Shown: piece after piece, positions 15,101-25,927 of the stretch | How positions within the stretch are numbered: the first letter of the stretch is position 1 | Layout of the letters: each line of letters begins with the position of its first letter | NCBI GenBank assembly: GCA_034387635.1 | Contig: JAOANU010000007.1 | Coordinates: 496,001 to 560,000, forward strand | DNA length: 64,000 bases | Origin: Rhodosporidiobolus odoratus | Taxonomy: Eukaryota > Basidiomycota > Microbotryomycetes > Sporidiobolales > Sporidiobolaceae | Direction of reading: 5' to 3' | Notes under the pieces: model-generated | The model's input: the letters and a program-made list of their open reading frames with translations, nothing else | Database searches by the model: none | What the model was told of the DNA's origin: nothing | Program-made: the position numbers and the translations under genes

Positions 15101-15377
15101 TGCAAGGAGAGCGAGCAGAAGGGGGGAGGAGGTGAAGGGTCAAGCGTTAGGGCCGAGAAAAGAGAGCGGAGAATGGATCAACGTACCCATACCAGTCGGC
15201 AAAGTCCTTCATGCCCTCGAGGCGGTTGGGGACCAGCGGGGAGGAATAGAGGTCGAGCAGCTGGGTGCGGGAGTAGACGACGGGAGGGCCATCTTGGGAC
15301 GTGGCTGGGGACATGCGAGCGTAAGCAAGCACTTCTCTGCGGTGCGTACGAGGGTGTAGCTTACTCGAGTGTGCCAT
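12101..15377 (-). CDS. eIF4E-binding protein resembling 4E-T (EIF4ENIF1)
   Basis: Exons 15377-15187, 15084-14471, 14382-12101 (3087 bases, 1028 aa); the final C-terminal half is extremely Pro/Gly-rich. Close to the N-terminus is YSRTQLLDLY, an exact match to the canonical eIF4E-binding motif Y-x4-L-hydrophobic, followed by RLEGMKDFADWYG. Further on, Arg/Asp-rich repeats and the Trp motifs RPAWMDDD and PSWMDAP appear, then SRSSRFAKFF, which recalls the SRFSRWF box of 4E-T and Drosophila Cup. This order (4E-binding motif, SRF box, low-complexity tail) supports a translational repressor or mRNA-decay scaffold acting in the cytoplasm and P-bodies. This is an inference from motifs, not overall similarity. 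A possible extra 54-base intron (about 15364-15311, gtaagc...ccccag) would shorten the N-terminus in frame. Confidence 0.7.
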
Positions 15378-15866
15378 TGTCGAGGTTTGGCTATGAGAAG
15401 GAGGGGAGAGAGGAACGGCGGGGCGAGCGCCCTAGACCGCTAGAGTTGGTGGGCGGTGCTGAGGGTTGAGAGGCGTAGGGCTGATGAGCTTGTGGTACCT
15501 TGTGAGCTAGACTGGACGCGGAGTGTGAGCGTGCAAAAGAAGAGAGAACTTGAAGAGAAGCGACTCGAGAAGCGGGACAGGGAAATTTATTGACGCGACG
15601 GCTACACCGAGAGATGAGAACCGCTGGTGGTCCTGATTCGGTCTCGTCAACGCCAAGAGCACTGGAATCGCACAGCTTGCCCTTGTCGAGCCAACGCGAC
15701 CTTGTTCTCCTCGTCCTAAATTCGATTCCCGTTGTTTCCCTTAGCTTTTCAAATTTCCTGCTGTTCCTCACCCGCTCCTCGTGCTTGATTCCAATTGAAC
15801 CGCTACGACACGCTGCCGCCTCGGTTCTATCCTCCCGCCAACCAACCCAACTACCCGACCTTCCCC
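15378..15866. promoter_or_regulatory. Divergent promoter region, 4E-T-like gene / MPDU1 gene
   Basis: About 490 bases between divergent start codons. The plus strand before 15867 is pyrimidine-rich, as expected for a leader. The open frame running into the MPDU1 start from 15795 begins with a non-ATG codon and is not counted as coding. Confidence 0.5.
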
Positions 15867-17244
15867 ATGGCGCACTACCTCGCCCACCATGCCGAGAAAC
15901 TACAACCTATAACCAGGAACTTGCCCGCCCCGCTCAGAGACGCTGCAGTGGCTCTCATAGGCCAGGTGAGCACCCCCATTCTCTTCAACGTCGGTTCATG
16001 CCAGGTGCGGGCAAAAGCACCGAGACCAACAAGGTAGCGAACGAAGAAGCAGCACCGGCCTATCTCTGCGAGACATACCGGGGTGCTCGTGGGCTTTCCA
16101 GGCGGTCGCCGCGAGCAGCAGGACTCTCTAAAGTGACCAGCTGCCATGGGTCAAGACACACCGCCTGACGTTTTTCCTCGCTTCTCTTTTCTCCTCTTTT
16201 CCTCCCCCGCCCCAGGAATGCTACACCACTCTTGTCTGGAACACCGACCTCACCGACACGCACTGCCTCTCCTACTCGCTCTCGAAAGCCCTCGGTCTCG
16301 CAATGGTCGCTGGCGGAGCCATCCTCAAACTCCCCCAGATCATCACGGTCGTCAACAGCGGCAGTGCCAGAGGACTGTCCCTCTCGTCTTACGTCCTCGA
16401 CACGGTTGCGACTGGAATCACCGTCGCGTACAACATCAGGAACGAGTTTCCCTTCTCGACTTATGGAGAAATGCTTTTCCTCCTCGCCCAGAATGTGCGT
16501 GTTCCCCTCGTTTCCCAAATTTCTCTGCACAATGAGTCGGACGTGGTGCTCATCCTATTTCCTACCTGCAGGCGGTCCTCATCGTCCTCATCTCCACCTA
16601 CTCCCCCCGCCCCACTCTCCCTCGCCTAATCCCCATCCTCACCCTCCTAGCCTCCCTCAGCTACGCCCTCTCCTCCACCTCCCTGATCCCTTCATCAACC
16701 CTCGCCTTCCTACAAACCCTCACGATCCCCCTCTCCCTCTCAAGCAAGATCCCCCAAATCTTGACTAACTTCCGTAACGGCAGTACAGGGCAACTGTCCG
16801 CTTTCCTCGTCTTGAACTCGCTAGCCGGGCAAGTCTTTTCCTACTTCTCGTGCACATCTCGCACAGAAAACTGACGTGGCTTACTTGGGGTTGTGCAGCT
16901 GCCTCGCTCGCGTCTTTACCACCCGCACCGAAACCAACGACCCAGTCCTCTTCTGGGGATTCCTCCTCTCGGCCCTCCTCAACGCCGTCCTCGCCTTCCA
17001 ACTCTTCCTCTACTGGAACCTCTCCACCCTCGAAGTGGTCGAGAAACGTGCAGACGGTCACGTTAAAGGGATCGACACTTTGAGCGGAGTGGACAAGATT
17101 GAGGTGCCGGCGCAGATCGTCGCAGCGGGGGACAAGGCCGGGTTGGCTACGCCTGTCAAGGGAAGTTTGCAGAAGAGGACGCGGAGTCCAGCGGGGGGCA
17201 GTACGCCGGGAAGTGCGAGGCGGTATGTGAGGAAACTGGACTAG
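15867..17244 (+). CDS. MPDU1: Mannose-P-dolichol utilisation defect 1 (MPDU1) homologue, PQ-loop protein
   Basis: Exons 15867-15965, 16216-16494, 16572-16828, 16899-17244 (981 bases, 326 aa). Matches the family along its whole length: ECYTTL near the N-terminus, LSKALGLAMVAGGAILKLPQ with the first PQ motif, ARGLSLSSY, YNIRNEFPFSTYGE, a second PQ-loop KIPQILTNFRNGSTGQLSAF, ARVFTT and LLFYWN-like LFLYWN before a polar tail. Family members have seven membrane helices in the ER and are needed for use of dolichol-P-mannose and dolichol-P-glucose in N-glycan and GPI assembly. The third intron begins GCAAGT rather than GT; only this GC-AG junction keeps the frame SLAG|CLARVF. C-terminal extension of about 70 residues beyond the human protein. 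Confidence 0.93.
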
Positions 17245-17448
17245 CCACGCGCTTGGTCGAGGAAAACAGCTTGCATTGCAGCATCTGGTCAGACATGCTC
17301 TTGTGTGTGCTGAGGCAAAAGTGGCGAGTTACTGGAAACAACAACAGCGACAACAAAGTCCGCTTCTACCGACCGACCAGTCTTACCATCTATCCACCTT
17401 GTCTTCTCCCCATCTTCACGCTTCATGCTTCAAACCCCCAATGTTACA

Positions 17449-19614
17449 TCAATCCCTCCTCCTCGTCGGCCTCCTAACCCTCTCCCCCCTCTTCCACCTC
17501 TCCCCCGCCAACCTAACCTCTTCCCTCCACCCCAAATTAACCTTGCGAATCCGATTCAGGTGCCGTAGTCCGTACAGAGTCGCGCCCGAGGCGATGAGGA
17601 AGGAGGAGAGGGTGACGAAAGGGAAGGCCCAAGGGGTGGTTTCGAGGTAGGTCGTCAACTGAAAAGACACGACCAGGCGACATTAGCTTGAGGGTGCCGA
17701 TGGTGATTGGGATGGAGAGCACGGGATGAGAGAAACGGCTTACGTTCTACATGGGGGCAAGACGGTCCAAGAAAAAGGCACAAACAGCGTCCGAGCGCCC
17801 AAGGGTCAGCTTCGGGCGACGTTGTACAGGTCTGGGGAGAGTACGCACCATCCCAAACAACGCAGCTAACAGTGCCCCAGCCGTCAAGCCCAACGTCGCG
17901 ATACTAACCTTAAGATCCAACCCGAGCAGAGAGTTCCGATTCGAATCCAAAATGAGCTCAATGATATCTTCCGTGTGTCGCACATTGGCCTACGAGTATG
18001 TCCTCCGTCAGCCAGTAGACGAGCAAGAAGGGAGAGGGAAGTTACAACGCACGGAGAGCGTCTCTACCTCGCTGACAATCTCCTCGCATTGTTTGCTGAA
18101 ACTCTCCAGGAGTAGCTCTATCTCTTCGTGATCCTCCAGCGTCCGGGGTTTGTTCTGCAGCTTTGAAGTGAGGTACATTGAGGCAAGGTCGGCGTCTGCT
18201 CGGCATAGGCGGCGGAAGTCAGTCATATAGCGAGTTAACGTCGCGTAGGTAGGCAGGAAGGAAGGAGGCGGGTTCTGGACTTACCATTGGCGAGCAGCTC
18301 TTCCAGACATTCTTGCACCAGTGTCGCTCTCTTTTGAAAGACTGTCAATCTCCTCGAGTAGCTAAGCAACAATCGCAGGTTTTCGCGGTCTGCGAGAACG
18401 AACACAAGTTGTCAGGAGAAGTTGGACGACAGAGAGGCGAAGGACCAAGCAGCACAGACGTACCAATGTGTTCCTCCATGTGACCGAGCAATTCAACGAC
18501 GTGACTTCGGATGTTTCCTAGATCTGTCTCGAGCGCCGTAAGGACGCTGACCAAGCAGGCCTCAAGGGCGCGAAACTCGTATGGTAAGCCGTGCGCCGCT
18601 TTTGCTGGTGTCTTGAGGGCGTGCTGGTAGCAGAACGCACGCGTGAGCTTGGTAGAATCGAAGAGGGGCTGGAGGAAAACCACACTTACCTCAAGCGACC
18701 AAACAAACACTCCCTTCAACCAACTATCCTCACTCCCAACCGAATCAAAGATGGTCACTTCCCTCGCGGTGATCGCCACTCTGAGGTGCAGCATGGTGAG
18801 CAAGATACAGCTTTTCCGGCTGAGAATGGTAGGGACGACAGTAGGTACGCCCGAGTCGAGCTTGCGGAGGTCGCGAGGGGGGATCCCGAATTTGGAGCAG
18901 AGGGCGGGCTTGGAAAGGGCAACGGAGGTGGTCGTGACGGTACCTGTAAGAGAAAGCGGTCAGACTAGAAGCCACGCATGGAAAAGAGCAATGGTGAAAA
19001 GCATGGGCTTCTTCGAGGTGGGATGAAAGCGAGCGCAGAGTGTGTGCGAGACCGGATGAGCGGAATGCGAAGGGTATGAAGTGCAGCCTACCTTTAAAGT
19101 CCAAAGTCGTGGCCCTCACCTCCATTGTTCCTCCCGTCCCTCCTCCCGTGCCATATCCACTCCCCCTAGTATTCCTCAACATACGCTCAAGCGCTTTGAC
19201 CGTCTCTTGATTCCTCTCTTTGCTCAATCGTTCTTCGTCGAGGTAGGAAGAACTGGCAGTGGGAAGAGGTGGGCGTTTTTTCCGTCGTGGGAACCAGGAA
19301 GTGAGGAGGCTTCGTGGAGCCGGTGCGGGGGTGGGTGAGTTCTCCGCGATAGCGAGACGGGAGAGAGGGTTCGAATGAGGAGATGAGGATGCTGAAGTGG
19401 AAGAGGGAGATGAAGGTGAGGGGAGTTGCGAGGTTGAGCTGTTGAGGGCGGGTGAACCGTAGAGGAACCTAGAGAGGGGTCCATCTCCATTTTCTGATCT
19501 CACTGCGGTTGACCCTAATGCTCTTTGTTGTGGTCGAGGTGTGCAGAGTTGCCATGATGAGGGAGTTGGGCTGAGCAACGGGACCAGTCGATCTCGCGCT
19601 GTGCGGGCGAACAT
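17449..19614 (-). CDS. MRS2: Mitochondrial Mg2+ channel MRS2
   Basis: Exons 19614-19092, 18943-18690, 18623-18464, 18389-18285, 18195-18053, 17989-17849, 17746-17744, 17658-17449: 1539 bases, 512 aa. The start MFARTARDRLVPLL is a typical basic, Ser/Leu-rich mitochondrial presequence. Conserved parts are LPYEFRALEACL, long helices with SFSKQCEEIVSEVE and EDIIELILDSNRN, a first membrane helix ending in FGMN, and a second (WAFPFVTLSSFLIASGATLY). GMN is the selectivity signature of CorA/Mrs2 channels that carry Mg2+ across the inner membrane. The Asn (residue 443) comes from a separate 3-base exon, flanked by tag and gtaagc; joining the neighbours directly would delete it. The intron at 18689-18624 is a multiple of three and could be retained. 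It converges with MPDU1, 204 bases apart. Confidence 0.92.
17744..17746 (-). other. MRS2: 3-base microexon (AAC) of MRS2
   Basis: On the minus strand the bases read ccccatgtag, AAC, gtaagccg. An intron with a gtgcgt donor ends before it and another with a ttttcag acceptor (at 17659-17660) begins after it. Both junctions are in phase 0. It supplies the Asn of the GMN motif, which no other nearby sequence can provide. Confidence 0.8.
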
Positions 19615-20209
19615 GTCACGTAGGACTTTCCGATCAGCGCCACGTATGCTCTGTCGGCCACCGGGCAAGTCTAGCGAAGGTGGCGTAATTTCGAGATGAT
19701 CAAGGTCAATCTTGCGAAATCTGTACGGGCATCGACCGCGATTTCAACAGCATCGCACTCTCTTGACGTTTTTCCGGGTCGCGCGGGTCTGAGATATGCG
19801 GGCCTATTTCAGCATGTGGTCTGGTCTAGCAGCGCTAACGCCGGAACCTTTTGCTAGCCTTGCCCTGACATCGCCTGTCCCGCCTTTTCCCACGCTTCCT
19901 CCAGTCTCAAAGTCCACCACGAGCCTTGCATATTGGGTGCGCATGTCGAGTAAGCTTTCACAGGCGCGTCATAGGCTTCAGTGACTGCAGGCGGAGCCAG
20001 CCGAAGATAGGTTCGTTCACCGAACCAACGCTCGAATGCTCGAGAGTGCGGCTCAGTGCGCGAGACAGGGCGCGAAGCTGAGGTTCACGACAGAGCCAGT
20101 CAGGCGTGCAGGGACCGAGGGAAGATGAACGATGTGAACGAGAGACGCACCGGCTTGTTTTTTGGCTGGTCCCGCTGAGCCGTGGCTAACTCGGTACCTT
20201 CGCGGCCTC
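19615..20209. promoter_or_regulatory. Intergenic upstream of MRS2, downstream of LYR-motif gene
   Basis: About 600 bases between two minus-strand genes. The short ORFs here lack family resemblance. Presumed to hold the MRS2 promoter and the 3' end of the LYRM gene. Confidence 0.5.
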
Positions 20210-20694
20210 TCATTTCCCTCCGCGGCGTCCTCTCCACTTAACCCCTTGACTACCCAGTAGACTGCCAGTCGCGTTGAGCTGCTTGAGCTGCCTTGACCCG
20301 AGCGCGAGAAGAGTTTTGGCTTTTTCCTGCCGGTGTACCTACCCGTCAGCGTCTACACGAGTCGTAGCGGCGAGGCTGGCCGAGCAGAGAAGGTGCGTAC
20401 AGACTCGACGACGCCCCTATACCGTTCAAAGTCGGCGCGGACCCATTCGACTGTTTCCCATCGAGCGGTCAAGTCGCCGAGGGATCTGCTTGCGCGGATG
20501 AAATGGCGGTAGAGGGAAAGGGAGGCGGCGCGATTGATGAACTAGGAAGTAGAGCAAGTCAGCTGTCGTACGGACGAGAAAGTCGAGGGCAGGGAAACGC
20601 GACGTACGAAATCGAGAGGGAGAGGAGGAGAGTTGGCAAAGCGCGAGGGTCGCTTCGCGATGGGCTGAGCGAGTACAGATACAGTTGCACGCAT
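20210..20694 (-). CDS. LYR-motif (LYRM / complex 1 LYR family) protein
   Basis: No long ORF marks this gene; it was found by reading splice sites. Exons 20694-20608, 20541-20401 and 20326-20210, all joined in phase 0, give 345 bases (114 aa). Introns have gtacgtcg...ttcctag and gtacgcac...ccggcag borders. Exon two begins FINRAASLSLYRHFIRASRS, containing the LYR tripeptide at residues 39-41 followed by Phe and basic residues, then WETVEWVRADFERYRGVVES, which corresponds to the second and third helices of the family. The N-terminus (MRATVSVLAQPIAKRPSRF) is basic and could target mitochondria. LYRM proteins bind acyl carrier protein and serve Fe-S assembly or respiratory-complex assembly; which one is not determined here. 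Size is normal for the family. Confidence 0.75.
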
Positions 20695-21422
20695 GGCCGT
20701 GCGGTGTATTAGCAGATCGAGGTGCGTTGTGGAGTTACTCCAATCCAAAGTGGTGAAGATTTAAGCAGCCTTTGCTCCTCCGCTGCTACATCAGATCGAT
20801 CTCCGTTGCGTTCACGAGCACCAGAACATCCTGCTCAACACCACAGGCGAGTCTGGCGGCGATCCCCGAGAGAATCGCCGTCCTTTCCTGCCTTTCCTCG
20901 ACGCTTTTCTACCTGTGGTTGATTGGTCGCCATGAGTGCACAGAGACCGGTAGGGATGCAAGTCTGTGATATACTGACTGCACTCCACTCGGGCCAACCG
21001 CACGCGATTCTGCTGAGCATGTCTACTAAACATCTGAACCGTCAGTTTCTCGCTCCTTTTTCTTCGTCCTGAAATGGCTCAGTCAGCCGCCACTTGTCAT
21101 GTCCTTACATTGCCGCTCAACCGCTACCGGACTTTCCGTCCTTCTTCTTCGCGGCCCCTTTCTGCTTTTCCCTTCTTTTCAGCCGGAACACGCTGGCGAG
21201 GTCGCGTGGCAGGCCAAGGATTAGCGCATGCATAGAGCTTGCACACTTCTATCGGGGTTCTGATACCCCGACGAGCGTCCGTCAACGGCTGGCTGTCTAT
21301 CGGCCGGTCGCGGCAATCGGGCTCGTTGACTTCCGTTACTCAGCTCGACTTCACTCACTCCTTTCTGCTCAGCTTGATCAGCTTTCCATTCTTATCCGCC
21401 AGCCGCAGTCCCTCCACTGAAG
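20695..21422. promoter_or_regulatory. Intergenic, LYR-motif gene to monooxygenase pseudogene
   Basis: About 730 bases. It should contain the promoter of the LYRM gene and the former promoter of the monooxygenase copy. No coding exon or RNA gene is evident. Confidence 0.5.
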
Positions 21423-24053
21423 ATGAAAGAGGACGCCGTGATTCCAAGCCGGACATTCACCGCGCAGGATGGGTTCGAACAGCACAGCGCGGCGGTTGAA
21501 AAGGGTCGCTACACAGCGTACGTCCTCTTACCTGCCTGCTCGCCCCTAATGGATTCAAGCAATGTGATCGCAGAGTCGGAATCGGCGCAGGGCTGTCTGG
21601 TATGGCGACCACGATCCAGCTGAAGCGGAAGATGGGGCTGGAGGACGTCCTCGTTTAGTTTGTTTCCTCCCCTATTCTTTTTATTTTCTGCTGTGCCTGC
21701 GACGTCTGACGGTCCCCTCGTGATAGCGAGCAGGGCGGCGATATCGGCGGGACTTGGTCGGCAAGTGCGCAGCCGCCGTTTCTCCGCCTTTTTGATTACT
21801 ACCATGCTTACCAGTCTCCACAAATGACCCTGAAGACGGGTATCCTGGAGCTGCCTGTGACATACCCTTCTCGTTCTCTCCGTTTTCTGTGCGCAGGCTG
21901 TTGCCGCCATCACTCGCTCAAGGTAGCTGACATTGCTCGTGGTCCGCAGTTCGCGCCGGCTTACAACGTCCAGAGTCAATGAGCGTCCCGGGTCAACATT
22001 CTCAGCTGTATGTCCTTCTAGCATTGGAGGACTCGATGTGAGCCTGACGCGTGGTGCCTTGATCAGATCTCCACGACGTCCAAGCCAAATTTCAGCTGAA
22101 CAACATTAGCTTCCGCCAATCGTCGAGACTGCTGCCTTCTCCCGTCAGACCGGCTTGTGGGATCTCATCGTCAAGAATGTGTCCTCAGGTCAGCGCCGAA
22201 CCCGCACGTCAACATCCTCATCTCCTGCCTTGGACCGCTTTCAATCCCAAAGGAGCCGCTTTTCGACGCCTCGCATTTCCAAGGCCATTCAGCAAGGTGG
22301 AAGCCCGATTTCAGCGTCAAGGGCAGATATCGTAGGGAACGGTGCGTCGCCGTTTCCATGCTTTCCCCTTTCATTGCGCTCACCTCCCAGGTTGTTCTGC
22401 CGCTCAAATCCTTCCCGAGATTGTCAAAGACGCAAAGTCGGTGACTCAGGTCGCCTGTTCACGCCAGACTATTGTCCCTCGCAAACTCTTCGCCAGTCCG
22501 GCTCTGCAATTTTGCGTGCGATATCTACCCGGCATATGGCGGGTTTCCCTCCTTATTTCCATGTCGAGACACTTTGCTGACCGTACTGATCTCACTTTAG
22601 TGTGAATACCTCCTCCGCTTCGGCATCTGCTGGCTGCTTGAATCGTTCTTCAAGTGAAGCGATATCGAGAAAGGCAAGAACATGCAGAAAGCGACATTGA
22701 AGGAGATCAGAGCCTAGTGCGCTTTCAGTCTCTCAAGCATCTGGAGCGACCATGCTCACCCCCACTCGCACGCAGTATTCGTCAGGCAGCACCGGAAAAG
22801 TACTGGGACGTCTTGGAACCCGATTTCGGAATAGCGGCCAGGGTGCGCCCTTTTTCTTTCACATCCGCAGCTGGCGCTCTTGCTGAGCTCGCTGAGTTTG
22901 CCATACAGCGCCGCGTCTTCGACCTGGGCTACCTCGCTTCTCTGCATGCGCCGAACATGCGACTCTTGGCCAACGAGGAAGTCGACGCGGCGAAAGGTAA
23001 AGAGGTCCGCATGAGGAGTCAAAAAGTAGTGCGAGCACATGCTGTCATCTTGGCAACGGGGTTCAAGACAGGGTAGTATACGTTCAGGAGCATCCATCTT
23101 TTCTCGCTACGTGACCTTCTCAAGCTGAAGGACCACCTTTCCCGTCTACCCTGCCAACCCCCGATTTGGCAGATTTCCACCCGCTTGTCAACAAGAATGA
23201 TCGGGGAGAGAATGTGAGGGACAAGTTAAAGCAGAAGGGCGGAAAGGTGTTTCAGTCCACGCTCGTATCTGGCTTTCCCAACGTATGTCTGTCTTCCACC
23301 TACACTGTTGCTTCTGTCCATCGTCAATCAGCTGCTCATGCTCCATCTCCGTTCTGCCTAGTTCTTCTGGATTCTGGGACCAAAGTCCGTCCTTTCTCGT
23401 CCTAGCAAGCGCTTCTATCGATACTGACCACCCTCCCTCCCTTCCAGCTCTGCTACCAGCCGCTCTTCCGTTCTCTTCGCAGCTGAAACTCAGCTCAAGT
23501 AAGTCTCCTTCCCTTCCTGCCTTTTCTCCCTTCTTGACGTTCCTCACTTGTCAAACGGCCTAGTCTTCCACCTCCTCCCTCCCCTCCTCTCGCAACTCCG
23601 CAAAATCCAGCTTCTCGAGCCGGCACCCTTCATTGAAGTCACGCCAGGGGCAGAAGATCGGCAATGGACTGAGATGCGGCGAGAGATGGAGAAAAAGGTA
23701 CGGGAGAAGGGTAAGTTTACTCTCCACCTCTCCCCTTCTCTCCTTGACAGGCTGTCCCGGTCAATTCCAAGTTTGACCTCCCTCCCTGGCTGCGTCCCGC
23801 GCGAGAGGCGGCGTCGGGCGGTTTGTTGACAAAACCACCGGAAAATGCAACCGTTCGTCTCCCAGTTCCTCCTCTGAAGAAGCCGTTCTCTGACGTCGCT
23901 ATACTGGTATGCGACCGCATTGCTGGACAGATTCTGCACCCCTGGCCACAGAGTCACTTCTGGCGACGCTGTACATTCCCCAACTTCAGCGACCTTGTTT
24001 GGACAAATGCGACTAGACCGGCAGCTTGGAAGGCTTGGGTCGGGTGGTGCTGA
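21423..24053 (+). pseudogene. Degenerate Baeyer-Villiger monooxygenase copy
   Basis: Aligns by eye over its whole length with the intact gene at 30549-33207, including the same intron positions. Recognisable pieces include TFTAQDGFEQHSAA, GIGAGLSGMATTIQLKRK, GYPGAACDIPFSF, CSAAQILPEIVKDAKSVTQV, RRVFDLGYLASL, FFWILGP and the C-terminal HPWPQSHFWRRCTFPNFSDL. Breaks: a Trp codon has become TGA at 21980-21982, there is a one-base loss near 22115-22120 and another frame change near 22206, and a second TGA stands at 22655-22657. The segment that should carry the FxGxxxHxxxWP fingerprint is shortened and altered (FQGHSARWK). Some donors are weak (gtttgt). It therefore cannot make the full enzyme. 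Recent enough that the reading frame can still be followed throughout. Confidence 0.85.
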
Positions 24054-24276
24054 GAAGGGTCGGGGGAGCATTCTTCAGGCGGACCGAGGCGGACCGCTGT
24101 TGTAGTATCCGCTGTGTCTATGTAGAGAGGCCTTTGTATGGTTTGTTTGGTATACACTCTGCCTGGATCGCTTTGATCTCGAATTCGGAGGCTGTTCTTC
24201 CCTTCAGCTCCAATGTAGACAGACAGGCCGCAGTGCAGATGTAGGAAGTGTGCTGATCTATTGCGTCTCTCTAGGG

Positions 24277-25927
24277 CTAAGCCTCTTGGACCTGGGCTTT
24301 CTTCGCATGCTGCTCCTCCTCATTCGAAAGGAATGGTAACCCTTCTCGTATCAGCACAAGGGAGATTTCGAAGGCGATGAGCTGCAACGAGAAGCTTTAG
24401 CTAGAGCTCTGGGATGAGGGCGGAGGGGAGGAAATGTACCAGGATGATGATCCATTCGAGCCGGTGGCTCGTTTGGGCGTTGAGCAGTTCCATGAGGGTC
24501 GTTTGAAGGGAAAAGGCGTAGTCGACGCGGTCGTTGAGGGTTCTATGAAGAACAGGAGAGGTTTTGAGTAAGACACAGTGCCTAACAGGGAGCGAGCACT
24601 GCACCCGGCTAGCGCTGGGAAATAGGAAAGAAGAAACGCACGTCAAGCGGCTCTCAAACTCCAGCGCTTTGCAGACCGCTGTGTAGTGCCCATGCAGCTC
24701 CGCATCCTCCCACAGGAACTCTGGTTCGTCGAGCAAGTTCTCATCTTCGAGGTTGAGCTTTTGACGGAAAGAGTGCAGCGTTCCGACTCGTTTGATGATG
24801 TCGGTCTTCTTAACGGGTGCTTCGGAACCCTGTACGAGCGGTCCTTTCAGCCAATATCACCAAGGCGAGCCGTGAACCTGAGTGAGAGAAATTTACATAC
24901 CGACTGAAGCAGCTTGGGAATGCCAGCAACCCCTTCGGCAAAGGCATCAAACTGCTCCTCGTACACCCCGAGCTTTGTTACCCGCGCCATACCCGCACTG
25001 AAAGCGAGTCGCTCGAGGAGGTCCTTGCTCGGTGAGGAGGATGCCGAGGCGAAGATGTCGGACGAAGTCGAGGAAGAGGAAGAAAGGGTTGAGGGTGCGC
25101 TAGCGAGGTGGATCGAATCGCCAGACATGCGCGTAGAGCTGCGAGCCATTGAGCAGTGAGAGGACTGGCCTTGATGGCAGGGTACCAAAGGCGGAGAACA
25201 GCAGGGAAAGTTTAGAAGGTGAAGAAGAGGAAAGGAGAGGAATGGAACTAGACACGAGCAGGACGCACCCCTTGCCCACCCAAAAGTCGAGCACCTCCGT
25301 CTCTGGCACTGCATACCGCCCCTCCTCCACAAACCCATTCCCCTCCCCTCGAATGACCTTCCTCAAGAAAGTTTCCGTCGCCGCCATACTCAATCCCCAA
25401 CTAACCACCGTTCCCGACTCAAGCACATAGACCTCTCCAGCCTCTGCCGAACCAGGTTCTGCTGCTCCCTCGGCGTCGAAAAAGGTTGAATCGGCGGGAG
25501 ACCATCGAGGCAATAAAATCGCCTCGCCAAGGACATTGACCGCGCCATCCAACAACCCCTGAGACTGTAAACGCTCGAGTAGTGCCGCAGTATCATACGA
25601 TTCTGCGGTAGTGAGTGCGATCACTCGTCCATCTGCTGGTCTGCCTTTGGCCGGAGAAGTTCGCAAGCCCACGGGAAGGAGGCCGCCGTCGATGGATTGC
25701 TGAGACGCTGAAGGTGAAGGCTGCTTGGTCGCCTTGCTCTTCTTTGCTTTGTGCTTCTGTGGTCGTTGCAGCGCAGGTGGAGTGGGAGGAGATGCCGAGG
25801 AAGGTGATGCTGAGGAAGTTAAAGTGGGAACAGAGTAGCGAGCGAGGCGCGGAAGGAGTGCAGGAGGCTGTACAGGTGCTTGTAGCAGCGCCCTCAGCGG
25901 TACAGCACTCCGTATCGAGCGGAACAT
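24277..25927 (-). CDS. RMND1/DUF155 family mitochondrial protein
   Basis: Exons 25927-25269, 25138-24901, 24829-24642, 24542-24440, 24381-24277 (1293 bases, 430 aa). The start MFRSIRSAVPLRALLQAP is a mitochondrial presequence; the longer open frame begins with a non-ATG codon. The conserved DUF155 core is present: RVIALTTAESYDTAALLERL, VYVLESGTVVSWGLS, FVEEGRYAVPETEVLDFW, RLAFSAGMARVTKLGVYEE, then the helical C-terminal part with LHSFRQKLNLEDENLLDEPEFLWED, SHRLEWIIIL and a final membrane-prone segment LIAFEISLVLI. Members (human RMND1; yeast Rmd1, Rmd8, Sif2) lie on the inner mitochondrial membrane or in related compartments; RMND1 supports mitochondrial translation. Here the presequence argues for the mitochondrial member. 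Its 3' end faces the monooxygenase pseudogene. Confidence 0.9.
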
